From Theocolax elegans (lineage: Eukaryota; Arthropoda; Insecta; Hymenoptera; Cerocephalidae): a stretch of 64,000 nucleotides of DNA. The stretch is taken from positions 19,319,547-19,383,546 of the forward strand of contig CM047431.1 in assembly GCA_026168455.1 (NCBI GenBank). The letters are read 5' to 3'. A program made the translations under genes and the position numbers. Positions 1-10,903 of this stretch are shown one piece after another (positions within the stretch are counted from its first letter, which is position 1; each line of letters opens with the position of its first letter). The notes below the pieces were generated by a model. The model made no database searches. It saw only the letters and a list, made by a program, of their open reading frames with translations, and was not told the DNA's origin.

Positions 1-1060
1 CGTCATAGTTGGAAAACCATCATTTGATGAATCCTAGACAAGCGGGTTTTCGCAGAGGTCATAACATACAGACGGCACTTTTGGGAGTTCTGGAAGGGCT
101 ATAGATTCTCGTATGATAACTATTTAAGTTCTGTTCGACTTCTCTAAGGCGTTTAATTCAGTGCCGCATGGGCCGCTCCTACTTAAAGTACGTAGGATGG
201 GTTGTACTGATACAGTACTGAAATGGTTTAATTACTATTTTGTGGGTCGCACGCAGGCGGTTGTGGACGAGGTAGGCAGCTGCTCGCACTGGCTTGGGGT
301 GAATTCGGGGGTACCGCAGGGCAGTGTCTTAGGTTCACTGTTGTGCTCGATTTTCAATAATGACTTGCCGGACTTGCTTCAATTAACTAAATGAATGCCA
401 CTAAATGAATTCTAAATGAATTCTACCAGCGGATTTTGAGTCGGGTGTACATCGAATTATCCTGGATGCGAATGCGGTAGCATCCTGGGCTGTATCAAAT
501 GATCTTGCACTGAATGTTAACAAGACAAAGGTAATGATCCTGAGAATGAGATTAAGTCGTTGGGTGTATGGTTGTCGTCCACCCTAGAATGGTCAAAGCA
601 GGTGTTGATATTACAGAGGGTCCATGGGGTCTTACGTTCATTACGGTTTCATAGGAGAGCATTCTCTCAGAGCACTAGAAAGTATCTTGTGGGAACGCTA
701 ATAATGCCCTGATTTGATTATCTGTGCGCTGTATATAATAATCTACATCAGGTACGGAACCTCATGCGCAGATATGATCACATAACACGGTATAGATGGC
801 ATTTGTGATAGCTGTCGGTCAAGTATAGACGTTTGTATTTTATTGGATCACTGGCATTTAGTGTTATTGCTCGAAATTCACCTCATTATCTTGCTGAACA
901 TTTCATTAAGGTCGACCATTCAGCAGATCATCATCGATATCCTTCTCGACTTCCTCCTAAACTCCTAACCTATCTTCCTCCACGTACAGAATCGTTAAGT
1001 ATGTCTTTGGCTATAACCGCCTGTAAACTGTTAAATTAATTCCAATTCAACTCATTCATT
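1..1060 (+). pseudogene. Decayed non-LTR retrotransposon reverse transcriptase fragment
   Basis: Frames in 161-394 read as LINE reverse transcriptase: the hallmark GVPQGSVLGS lies near 310-345, followed by a hydrophobic stretch and NDLPD, as in the B-motif region of CR1/Jockey-type RTs. After 394 the frame changes. The piece at about 470-545 reads as the region after the catalytic centre (ALNVNKTKVMIL), and 833-1039 reads as the C-terminal part. The YADD catalytic box, expected between these pieces, is missing, so a deletion removed it. The 5' part of the element lies outside the window or is lost. The family would reverse-transcribe its own mRNA at the target; this copy cannot. Clade assignment beyond LINE is uncertain. 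Confidence 0.75.
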
Positions 1061-2255
1061 CTATTTGAACCATCGCACATTGATCATTTCAAATCAACAT
1101 TGTTCAAGCATTTATTTAGTCTTGACTGTTCAGCCTGGGAAGACTGTGTTGTGCGAGAAAACCTGATCCGTCCTCAGATCGCTCATTCATAGGCCGAATT
1201 AGACTGTGCGATATTTTACTTTTTACTTTATTATTGTTATTATGGCTCATCCGTTTTTTTATTGCGTTCATGCAACTTCTGCGTTTTTATTATATTGTTA
1301 TTATACTTTTTATATTTTAAATATTGTTTTAGTTATTGAGTGATTTTTTGTCGTCCATGCAGTGTATTTAGGAGTAGTTTAGGTTTTCCTCGATATTGAT
1401 GAATAATAGTATATTACGCAACTAGTGAGCAATATAGGTCATTCCAACAAGGGTTGGATTTGACGCTCGAGCGAAGCGAGGGTGGCAAAAAGACGAGTGG
1501 GGATGGCTTATTTTTCTTACTAGTTGCGTATAATATTTTTCCTGACAAGGTGGGAGAAATTTGACATTAAGAAGAGTGAAAATTCTTTTGATTGTAGAAT
1601 GTACGAAAAAACATAGCGCCATTTCTGCGAGCCTAATATAAGAAGTTTTGACTGCGTTATATGTCTTGTTTTTCTGTCATCTCTCCCGCTCTCCCTCTCT
1701 CCCTCTATATCCTAATATTATATTATAAAGAAAAATTAAATAATTGTATTAAAATTTAATCATTTTCTTTTTGAGGGGGCAAAATAGTTCGTTTCCCCAC
1801 TCTCAAAAGCATTTTGCTCACTAGTGAGGGAATGTGGTATTTTGCCCACGCAAAACAGGCCTCGAAAATCGAATTTCGCTCACTGCGTTAGGAAAACCAT
1901 ATTTATTTATTTGGCGACGTTTCGATGGAAGTCCTCCAACCTCATTAGACTATACTGTTTCGTGTGACTCAGAAAACTCTGGTAACGGATTACATAGATA
2001 AATTCCCAGATATAAATTCCAACAAATCGTCACATAACGTTCTAAACTAATCAAAATAGATTTCAATTAACTCCCGTAAATAAATAAAATAAAAATTTCA
2101 CTAAAACGGATCAATTTCATGTGAAATAAATTTGAATTTAATTTGTCAGAACAGTAACTAAATTTCATAAATGAATCATTCTTCTTGGATGAGTAAACAA
2201 ATACTTTAAATCGACTAAAGGGATGCTCGTATTTAAATTTATCAATGACTCAAAA
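1061..2255. other. AT-rich non-coding stretch
   Basis: No gene is recognised. The first 300 bases are probably the 3' trailer of the preceding LINE. The rest is AT-rich with short CT-rich runs near 1680-1710 and the hairpin listed at 1410-1536. The minus-strand reading frame across 1422-1622 only crosses that hairpin and is not taken as a gene. Confidence 0.5.
1410..1536. repeat. Short foldback repeat (MITE-like)
   Basis: Left end tatattacgcaactagtgag (1410-1429) is mirrored by ttactagttgcgtataata (about 1517-1535) as an imperfect inverted repeat enclosing ~85 bp with a GC-richer core. No target duplication could be fixed. Non-autonomous DNA element or remnant. Confidence 0.5.
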
Positions 2256-2400
2256 GAGGAGTACATGACCTCCAGGAAACGGATCTTATCCTGACTTTGG
2301 TACATCTTTTATAATATCAAAATATGAAGAAAGCCAAGTTATTGCCTGCCAATGGCGACAATGACGAAAGTTATTCGACATTTCATAATAATTTCAATAA
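2256..2400 (-). repeat. Truncated copy of the 21104-21306 MITE family
   Basis: About 145 bases match the reverse complement of the MITE at 21104-21306, including the shared blocks cctcc.ggaaacg.atcttatcctgact, cttttataatat and ttattcgacat. Only one terminal repeat is present, so this is a truncated copy. The similarity was seen by direct reading. Confidence 0.7.
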
Positions 2401-2490
2401 AAATTAATTCCAACTTAATCGTTTATAACTCCAAAATAAATAAAGATAAACAATCGAAACAATAACCAAAAGAAAGTAAGTAAGTAAATA

Positions 2491-3090
2491 AGTAAGTTCG
2501 CATCCTATCAAAAAATGACCTTTATAAATGTTGTAGGATACAAAGGGGGTCAAACAATAGTGACCTTGAATTTGACCTTCAAGCTGACCTTCAAGGTCAA
2601 ATCAAGGTCAACTTGAGTTTTTTAAATGGAAACCCTTATTTTTTACACCGGAATCGGAAAGGGCGGGAAATTTTACGTCCGAATATGCTTTCAGGTCATC
2701 TGACCTCGATGACCTCAAAGGTCAGATGAAGGTCACAAATACGAAATAATCGGATGGCTATGAAAAATCTTAGGTAGGGTATTGCCGAAAAAGTAAAGGT
2801 CATTATTTAAGTAATTTTTAACGACAAATTCCAAGGTGCCCTTAAATTTGATCTTGGCAGTGACCTTTTGAATTAGACCTTGAACTTACGTGTTGTTGTT
2901 TCTTGGATTTACTTTTAGCGTTACCCAGAAACAACGACGTGGACGTAGTAAATTCTGTTTCCATTAGGGTGCTTGATTAGCGTGAGTCCCCTTGCCTCTC
3001 ACGATGGGGTGCTTGATTAGCGTGAGTTCCCTTGCCTCTCACAAATTTAACCACGAAGCAAATGCTCGAAGTTACCTCCATTTGCCTGAA
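2491..3090. repeat. Left long terminal inverted repeat with many TGACCT/AGGTCA half-sites
   Basis: Pairs with 4645-5294 in inverted orientation with scattered mismatches. It holds a dozen or so TGACCT or AGGTCA hexamers, several as direct or everted pairs at 2558-2620 and 2693-2740. Near the inner end a 36-40-bp block, gggtgcttgattagcgtgag and what follows, is present twice in tandem (about 2968-3003 and 3005-3043). The inner end overlaps the last codons of the transposase ORF. Confidence 0.85.
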
Positions 3091-4079
3091 GACACAGCCC
3101 TAAACGTCTACGGAATTCTTGGATGGTTTTTAACAAAGTTTGTCTTGGAATCGCAGCGCATGCTTCACGAATCCGACCTTGCATGTTGTCTCGCGTTGTA
3201 GGCTGTTGTTGAAAGACAACATTTTTCAAATAGCTCCACAAATAAAAAACTGGTGAAATCATATCTAGGGAGCTTGCGGGCCAGATAACCGGACCTCCAC
3301 GTCCAATCCACCCAGCGTAAGTTTCATACAAAAATTGTCGAACAATTACTGCAAAGTGTGGCGCTGCACCATCTTGCTGGAATACCATTCTTTGTCTGGT
3401 TTCTAAATCAACGTCTGCCAATAGTTCTGGCAGCCTGTCTCTTAGCAACTCTAAGTAGGTGTCTTGATCAACATTAGCCTCAAAGAAGTAAGGACCAACC
3501 AAATAACCATTTACAATCCCACACCATACCATAAGACTCCAGCGATGTTGGTGATCTACTTCTCTGTGCCAATGAGGATTCTCATGTGACCAATAATGAC
3601 AATTGTGTCTATTAAGTTGCCCGTCACTTTGAAATATTGCTTCATCGGAAAATAAGACAAAGTTAAAGAAGTCAGGATTATAGTCAATTTCTTGAATGGC
3701 CCATTGGCAAAATTCAACTCGCTGTTGCATATGATGTACCTTTAATGCTTGAACCAAAGTAATATGGTAAGCATGGTATCGATTTTGGTATACCATGTTC
3801 CCTTTCAACTTGACGACTGCTAACATGTGGATCGAGATGAATAATAGCAAGAACAGCTACTACACGAGGATCGTTTTCGTTGTACTCGTTATGCCTCCGT
3901 TCACGAACAAGATGTCCAGCACGAGCTCTTTCAGTTAAATTGCGTATAGTAATGTCAGTAGGGTGTCTTCGACCAGGAAAATGTTCAGCATATAGCCTTG
4001 CTGCAGCACGAGCATTATTATGGCATTCTCCCAGAAGCATAATCATGTCCACAATTTCAGTGGGAGGGTAATCAGCCAT
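3047..4079 (-). pseudogene. Transposase, DUF4817-type N-terminus plus DDE_3 domain, one frameshift
   Basis: Two overlapping minus-strand frames (start at 4079; second frame from about 3800 to 3047) make one transposase interrupted by a frameshift near 3770-3800. The N-terminal ~110 residues are helical and begin MADYPPTEIVDMIMLLGE, the pattern of the insect helix-turn-helix domain I know as DUF4817, ending near REHGIPKS. The second part carries the catalytic DDE fold: FSDEAIF (first Asp), VFQQDGAAPHF (second Asp) and SSLDMISPVFYLW (third Asp, about 35 residues later). Total length near 345 residues is normal for IS630-Tc1-mariner. The frameshift makes this copy inactive. The C-terminal codons lie in the left inverted repeat. 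Confidence 0.85.
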
Positions 4080-4644
4080 TTTAAAAATTCAATTTTAACA
4101 ATTTAAATAGGACAGTATTTAACAAACTCGACTAATAACTTTACAGAAAAATCATAAACATCTGAAAAGTAATACAAATTCTGGGTAGTGCACTTTGATT
4201 AAATTTAAAAAATTTGAAACTACAAAAGTGTATAAAAGTGAACAATTAATGTAACGCCATTCGATATTTGTAAAACTTTAAAATAATTTTAATTTTATTT
4301 AAAATGAAACAACCAGAAGAAGTATACTTAAATCATTTTAAATAAAGCACTTTTAAAATCTGCGTCTGGGAAATCTGTGCGTGTCCCACAAATATTGAAG
4401 TTAGTTATTGCATCAAATGGATGTGTATGGTTTAACACTTTGAGATTGGAGTAAGAGCATATTGCAGAGAATTTTTATTAACATTTAAAAATTCATGACA
4501 CGTCTGTCATACTAAAAAAATCTAATAATAAGGCTTGTGTTGCAGCGTAGTGTTGCTACGGATATAACGATATGCAACTTAACTGAAAGAGCTCGTATTT
4601 AATATCTTGTTCATTAACGCGAATTTAGATTTAACGATTTATTT

Positions 4645-5294
4645 TCAGGCAAATGAAGGTGCCTTCGAACATTTATTTCCTGGCTAAATTCGAGAGAGGC
4701 AAAGAAACTTTTGCTGATCAAGCACCCCATCCTGAGAGGCAAGGGGACTCACGTTAATCAAGCATCCCAAACGACACAAAACTTACTACGTCCATGTCAA
4801 TGATTCTGGGTAACACTACAAGTAAGTGCACGAAACAACAAAACTTTAGTTCAAGGTGTAATTCAAGGTCACTAGTATTTGACCTCTTAGGAACTTTATT
4901 TTTTTTATTCGACCTTAAAGGTCATCGCCAAGGTTAAAATAAAGGTCACCACTGAATTTCACGTTAAAAATTACTTAAATAATAACCTTTACTTTTTCGG
5001 CAATACCAAACTTAAGATTTTTCATAGCCTTTCTATTATTTCATATTTATGACCTTGATCTAACCTTTGAGGTCATCGAGGTCAGATGCCCTGAGAGCAT
5101 ATTCGGACGTAAAATTTCCCGCCCTTTCCGATTCCGATGTAAAAAATAGGGGTTTCCATTTAAAAAACTCAAGTTGACCTTGATTTGACCTTGAAGGTCA
5201 GCTTGAAGGTTAAATGCATGGTCACTATTGTTTGACCCCCTTTGTATCCTACAACTTTTATAAAGGTCATTTTTTGATAGGCTGCGAACTTACT
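4645..5294. repeat. Right long terminal inverted repeat
   Basis: Reverse complement matches 2491-3090, including the tgcttgatta and cccgccctttccgattcc blocks and the TGACCT/AGGTCA hexamers. Its innermost part (4647-4700) also contains an antisense copy of the last transposase codons, so the repeat extends into the gene end. It has one complete gcttgatta block and one diverged block, against two good ones on the left. Confidence 0.85.
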
Positions 5295-5320
5295 GAGTTT
5301 TTCAGGTGCATAGATTAAAA

Positions 5321-5639
5321 TGGCCCACCGTGTAGGTATCCGGGTCCCTAGCACGTTCACATATAGACATGCACATATTTAGTTCTACTAAATGTATAAA
5401 TAGAAAGTATTAACTGCATGTTTACTTCATTAACAAATCTTATTGCAGAGTACATTGTGATATATCGCTCATACATATCTCATTTTTTATATCTATTAGA
5501 ACATCTGATATCGATGCTAGGGATGCGGATACCTATATCAAAAGTTACCTATGGTTAAAATTTGGTGCATGTACGATGAAAACTGAGTGGTATCGGTATT
5601 TTTGAAACACGATTTTTTTTCAGCCCACTGTGCGTTGGT
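5321..5639 (-). mobile_element. MITE with GCCCAC(T/C)GTG ends
   Basis: About 320 bp bounded by ggcccaccgtg (5322) and gcccactgtgcg (to 5639). A second inverted pair inside is ggtatccgggtccctag and ctagggatgcggatacc. A second, oppositely oriented copy lies at 62953-63240 and aligns over ~290 bases. This copy sits immediately before the R1-like LINE fragment, so it probably inserted into that LINE or marks its truncation point. Confidence 0.75.
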
Positions 5640-8340
5640 GCTGCTGGCGATGTGGCCGAGAGGAGCACAGCGCACAGGCGTGTAAAAACACGCTAGAGTA
5701 TTTTCTCTGTCCTAAGAAGGACGATAAGTGCCTTGCGCTCGATGCTGGTTGAGGCGCGTGCACAACATTCAAGACAGCATTGGCGACGACGAAGACGAAG
5801 ACGACAAAATGCCGGTAACTGTTCTGCAATGCAATATGAATCGGAGTAGCTTGGCACACGCGCTGCTCCCTCAGATTGCAACAGAGCTGGATGCAAACAT
5901 CCTCGTCATCAGCGAACAGTACTGGAACTTAACACCGCCGACCTGGCTTGCTAGCAGCACATGCACAGCGGCATTATGAGTACGCGGGGTGGGGGCAACT
6001 CAGATCATCGCGCGCGAATCAGGGGAGCATTACGTTTCGGCAACAGTCGGCTCTGTCACTTTTGTCATCGTCTATCTTAGCCCAAACTGTGATGCTCTCG
6101 AATATGCGGAAAAGCTGGATGCAATCGAAGACTCCGTAAGATACATCCCCGGCAATAAGATCGTGGAGGGGGATTTTAACGCGTGCGCGTCGAGTGCGGA
6201 ATGCCCGAGACGAACAGACGTGGACAACTGCTGTTGGAAATGGACGTAAGGCTAGAACTGACAGTGGTAAACGAGGGAAATACGCCGACGTACAGAAGAT
6301 CCGGCTACGGGGACTCTATACCCGACGTGACCCTTGTTTCGGACAACATGACCTCAAGGCTGAGAGCATGAAGGGTGATCGAGGACTATACAGCCAGCGA
6401 CCATCAGTACATCGCTTTCGGTGTTGCAGACGAACCGCGTTTCGACAGCAATCGCATAACGCGCCCCCCCTCGTTGGGACGTAAAACGACTTGACTTGGA
6501 CAAATTTGACAGATTTCTGATACGCGGGGACCCTCTGTCACAGGTGGGTCCTCGTGTGGTCACAAACCGCGACAGGGCTGAAGCGCTCGCTGGGGAAACA
6601 ACTCATTTTCTTCAGCAATTGCGCAAAGTCTCTATGTTGCGGAAACGTTACTCCGGAAACAAACGTGAGACTTACTGGTGGACTAGTGAAATCGGGGGCA
6701 TAAGACATAACTGCCCAACTCTTAGACGAAGAGCCCAACGGGCCGGCGACCGACAAACCGCAATGGCTTTTTCCGAAGACTGTAGTAAGGCTAGAAGGCG
6801 CTTGCGGTACGCCATAAATAACAGCAAAAAAGAGTGCTGGTAAAGACTGACGGACGAGGTGGACTCGGATCCCTGGGGTGCAGGTTACAAGATTGTGACC
6901 CGCCAACTGGGGAAACGGGTTCCGCCAATAACCAGGGACGTACAGACGATGGACAGAATTGTCGATGGTCTTTTTTCCAACATATCCAGAAAGGAGGGAG
7001 GAGGCCGTCGAACGAACAAACGAAGAGTGCCCTCTTTTTTCGAGGGAGGAGCTCGCGAGAGCTGACGGTGTGCCGTCGGAAATCTTACGAGCTGTCATAT
7101 CACGGCGGTCGTCCGTGCTCCTCGACACATTCAATGGATGTCTGGTGGAGGGCATCTTTAGCAAGCTTTGAAAGACGGCTCAATTGGTTCTCATTAGTAA
7201 GGATAATGGGGACCTTGAGAATCCGTCTTCCTACAGGCCCCTATGCCTGCTTAACACGGTTGGGAAACTAAACGAGCTAATGCTAAGACCAAGACTTCTA
7301 CAGGCGGTAAAAGACGCGAGGGACATATCAGACCGATAGTACGGTTTCCGGAAAGGGCACTCGACCATCGGAGCGATAAACGTGGTTAAGGATATATTTG
7401 ACAGACGAAACGTTAAGTTCCATGCGACTAGACCTCTGGTTTTATTGGTTACACTGGACGTCAAGAACGCCTTCAACTCGGCGAGGTGAGTGGATATTAT
7501 GGATGCGCTGGAACAGTATTCTGGGTGCCAGACTACCTCCTTCGAGTAATAAAGAATTACCTAAGTGACCGACGCCTTAGTTACTCGACCACTGACGGAC
7601 GGAAAGACAGACGAATATCTGCGGAGTCGCCCAGGGTTCTAGTCTGGGGCCTGACTTCTGGAATATACTGTATGGCAGCCTTCTTCGATTGGAGATGCCG
7701 ACGGACACATCCCTCATTTCCTACGCTGAAGATATCGCGGCCATCATCGTGGCATGCAACACGCACTTGGTTCAGCTAAAACTGAAACACGTTATGCGTC
7801 GGGTAAATGGGTGGATGAAAGACCATGGACTGAACCTCGCGTTAGAGAAGACGGAACTTCTGCTGCTGCCTAGACGAAGAATTGATACCGGGATACCGAT
7901 GACGGTAGATGGCGAACAAGTGGTGTCTGCTCTTGCAAGTGGGTGGATAGTTTGCCGGTTGTGCGTAAAATGTCATTACCACAGACTAATCCTCGACTTG
8001 GCACTTGTAATCGTCGACTGCCGAAAACATCTTCTTGGTTTTCCCGTAGAACTCTTGTATAAAAGTGTGTACGGTCTTCAGCCCTGTCTTGACGACCATG
8101 GATATGTTAGGCTGCTTTGCGCAAGTTGCCGACGAAGTCAAGTATCTGGGGGTGACTCTAGATACAAAACTGAGTTACTGGCCCCACATACGCACAGTGA
8201 CACAGAAAGCAGCAGAAAAAGCGAAAGCCTTAAGCAGACTCATGACCAATACGAGTGGACCGGACAGACGACTATTGATGAGCGTTACCTACTCGACTAG
8301 CTGGGAGGTTGCTGAGAGTAAGCTGCACGAACAGCTGCTC
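5640..8340 (+). pseudogene. R1-like non-LTR retrotransposon copy 1: ORF1 tail, endonuclease, reverse transcriptase (broken)
   Basis: The first ~110 bp encode the end of a gag-like ORF1 with a CCHC knuckle (CWRCGREEHSAQAC). ORF2 then begins at 5809 with VLQCNMNRSS and ILVISEQYW, the APE endonuclease start typical of R1/TRAS/Waldo-clade LINEs; IVEGDFNA (near 6165) and YTASDHQYIAFG (near 6390) are further endonuclease motifs. Reverse transcriptase follows: SSYRPLCLLNTVGKL (7220-7265), TLDVKNAFNSA (near 7450), GVAQGSSLGP region (near 7625) and a catalytic box altered from YADD to YAED (near 7720). Several frameshifts and stops break both domains. A 207-bp foreign patch interrupts the thumb region. 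The element should insert by target-primed reverse transcription; this copy is dead. Confidence 0.85.
7924..8130. repeat. 207-bp patch identical to 10697-10903, inserted in LINE ORF2
   Basis: Bases 7924-8130 match 10697-10903 with no difference seen over 207 positions, at a constant offset of 2773. Comparing with LINE copy 2 (9655-9700) shows the patch replaces about six bases between the codons for the GEQV(V) region and DEVKYLGVTLD. The donor is the end of the unidentified minus-strand ORF plus its downstream flank. Confidence 0.9.
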
Positions 8341-8402
8341 AACATACGCAGTAGCATGGCTAGGATGACCAAGAAAAAGAATGTTTAAAAAAATGTAAAT
8401 GA

Positions 8403-9418
8403 ATGAGTGAAATCAATGAATCGGTTGAAATCGCAATGTACGAGCTGCAACGAATGAAACTGCTCCGCAAACCGACGATCACAAACGCTGACATGTGCAT
8501 GGCTGAGCCCACACCTCAGCAAAAACAGAAAAGAAAACGGGGAAAAACAAACTCCCACACCAGAAAAGACTGTCGCGGAAACGCAAGACGTACCCCAGAT
8601 AGAAACTTGGTCGACGGTCGTCCAAAAAAAGAAAAAAAAAGGATGGCTGCGGCTATTACACGGACGGACGAACTGCTTCCTGGGCAATCCACCGCTCACC
8701 AAAACCGGCAGTCAGATCGGCCTAAGCCCACACAGGGCAGAAGCACGATTTTGATCAAACCGGCAGAAGGACAGACGTATGAGGATGTTTTACAGACCAT
8801 ACGTCTGAAGGTGGATCCTACGAAGACCAAGAGGGATGTACGTCAGATACGAAAAACAAAGCAGGGTGGTAAACAGGACTCGGTAAACAGGAGACGCGGC
8901 AAGATTTCCAACAGACCTTGCAGGTCGCCCTCAGAGAAAAAGCCCAGGTAAAGGACTTGACAGCTACGATAATGCTGGAGTTTCTCGACCTAGACAGTTT
9001 CACGACTGAAAAAAACGTTAAGGACGCTATTAATCGCGAACTCGGGTACAGCGCAGAAAGAAGGGTGCACGTCTTTGTGTCTAACGCCCGAGGCTTGGCC
9101 CTCGCGGTATGCGATTTCGGCGCGAGGGACGCGAAGGCGATCCTCAAAAAAGGAAGAATTAAAATCGGATGGGTCAATTGCCGTGTGAGACCTAGGCTTC
9201 GCATACCTAGGTGTCATAAATCCCTCGGGTACGGGCATATAAAAAAAGACTGTAAAGGATCGGACAGGCACCGGTGCTGCTGGCGATGTGGCCGAGAGGG
9301 GCACGATGCACAGGCGTGCAAAAATACACCTGAGTGCTTCCTCTGCCCTAAAAAGAACAAATGCCTCGCACACGTCGCTATTGCAAACATAGCTGGAGGC
9401 AAACATCCTCGTCATTAG
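8403..9418 (+). pseudogene. R1-like LINE copy 2, gag-like ORF1 with CCHC knuckles
   Basis: A basic N-terminal frame (8403-8951) continues in a second frame (8918-9418) after a frameshift near 8930. The second part shows the conserved gag-like core (LDLDSFTTEKNVKDAINREL) and a CCHC cluster near the C-terminus (CCWRCGREGHDAQACKNTPE, then CFLCPKKNKC), which binds the element RNA in related LINEs. ORF1 of R1-clade LINEs usually has two or three such knuckles. The upstream junction with copy 1 near 8310-8400 is blurred. Two copies of one family lie head to tail in the same orientation. Confidence 0.8.
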
Positions 9419-10437
9419 CGAACAGTACCGCGATTTAACACCGCCGAACTGGCTCGTCGCTTACGCTGATGACGTTGCGGCCATTATCGTGGCCCGTGAC
9501 ACACACCTGATTCAGCTAAAGCTGAACCAGGTTATGCGTCGAGTGACTGGATGGATGAAAGACCATGGACTGCAACTTGTGCTACAAAAGACAGAACTTG
9601 TGCTTCTAACTAAACGAAGAATTGATACGGGGATACCGTTGACAGTCGGACGCGAATACGTGATGGTCCGAGACGAGGTCAATTATCTAGGGGTGACCTT
9701 GGACACGAAACTGAGTTTCTGGCCTCACATGCGCACGGTGACTAAAAGGCACAAGAAAAGACAAAAGCCTTGAGCAGACTCATGGCTAATATGATCGGAC
9801 CAAGACCGAGCACTCGACGACTACTAATGAGCGTTACCCACTCGATCATGCTATATGGGGCGGAAATATGGGCGGACGCGTTACACGTTAGAGACGGGCG
9901 ACAGCGATGTCTAGCGAACAGCGGGTGGGCACGTTAAGAATCGCATGCGCGTACAGAACGGTGTCCGAAAACGCCGTTCTTGTTATCGCGGGCGTAATTT
10001 CGATCGACCTACTCGCGACGGAACGAAAGCGCATATACGATCGAAGAGCGGACACGGGACGGGTCGACGCTGCGGCAGACGAACGTACGAAAACAATGGA
10101 ACTCTGTCAAACCCGGTGGACAAATACCCAACAGGCGCGATGGACACGTAGACTTATTCCTGTGGTTGCTCCGTGGAAGGGGAGAAAGCAAGGTGAGGTA
10201 GACTTCTATCTCACCCAATCTTTCTTTGGACACGGATACTTCCGCGGCTATCCACACAAGATGGGCAGACTTGCTTCACCTGAATGCAAGTACTGCGGAT
10301 GGGTCTATGATGACGCTGATCATACGTTCTTTGCCTGCAGGCGATGGGCAGATCAACGTCAACGACTTGAAATGGACATAGTAGCGATCACGCCGGAAAA
10401 CGTGACGAGACTTATGACGACGAACGCGGACAACTAG
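9419..10437 (+). pseudogene. R1-like LINE copy 2, ORF2 with endonuclease-to-RT deletion
   Basis: The endonuclease start (ILVISEQYRDLTPPNWL, 9404-9455) runs directly into the RT catalytic box AYADDVAAIIVA (9456-9495). Roughly 1.7 kb present in copy 1 (about 5960-7710) is therefore missing here. The thumb follows (9489-9773), then a frameshift, then the C-terminal region 9907-10437. The latter ends with the cysteine-rich motif CKYCGWVYDDADHTFFAC expected after the RT in R1-clade ORF2. Unlike copy 1, the catalytic YADD is intact, but the domain lacks its fingers. Confidence 0.85.
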
Positions 10438-10696
10438 CGCCTGATCGCAAATTACGTTACGAATGTATTGCGGAGCAAAAAAGCATATGGATGTCTCATA
10501 GATTGAGCAAATGCGATTCGAGAATAGAAGAGTAATAGAATGAATGTGTTTTTTGGACACGCAAGAACAGTCGCCCAGTCTGAAGTAATGTGAATAACAG
10601 TTCCGGGCTGGTGTCGGTGCGAACAGAGATATGTGCGTTTAGTGGGTATTAGTAGTTTGCTCCTACTAATCGTAGTGCTCCCACTACTCGGTGAAC
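10438..10696. other. Non-coding trailer between LINE copy 2 and the unidentified ORF
   Basis: No gene seen. The first part is probably the LINE 3' trailer. The last ~60 bases lie downstream of the minus-strand ORF stop. Confidence 0.4.
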
Positions 10697-10903
10697 TGTC
10701 TGCTCTTGCAAGTGGGTGGATAGTTTGCCGGTTGTGCGTAAAATGTCATTACCACAGACTAATCCTCGACTTGGCACTTGTAATCGTCGACTGCCGAAAA
10801 CATCTTCTTGGTTTTCCCGTAGAACTCTTGTATAAAAGTGTGTACGGTCTTCAGCCCTGTCTTGACGACCATGGATATGTTAGGCTGCTTTGCGCAAGTT
10901 GCC
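10697..10903. repeat. Donor copy of the 207-bp duplicated patch
   Basis: Identical to 7924-8130. It comprises the last ~48 codons of the minus-strand ORF (10759-11190) and 62 bases beyond its stop. Because the flanking sequence here continues the ORF, this copy is the likely source. Confidence 0.85.

Larger units (their letters stand above)
2491..5294 (-). mobile_element. Tc1/mariner-like DNA transposon with ~600-bp terminal inverted repeats
   Basis: The ends agtaagttcgca(t/g)cctatc at 2491 and its reverse complement ending at 5294 open very long inverted repeats (about 2491-3090 and 4645-5294). Between them, on the minus strand, lies a broken transposase gene (3047-4079). The ~565 bp between the transposase start and the right repeat (4080-4644) is AT-rich and non-coding. 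Terminal repeats this long are unusual for Tc1/mariner elements, whose repeats are commonly tens to a few hundred bases. A clear TA target duplication could not be fixed because the outer flank on the left is a gtaa-repeat. Confidence 0.85.

Noticed and set aside
5620..7164. Minus-strand ORFs within the R1-like LINE (e.g. 6538-7164)
   Set aside because: They are antisense to recognisable endonuclease and RT motifs and have no motif of their own.
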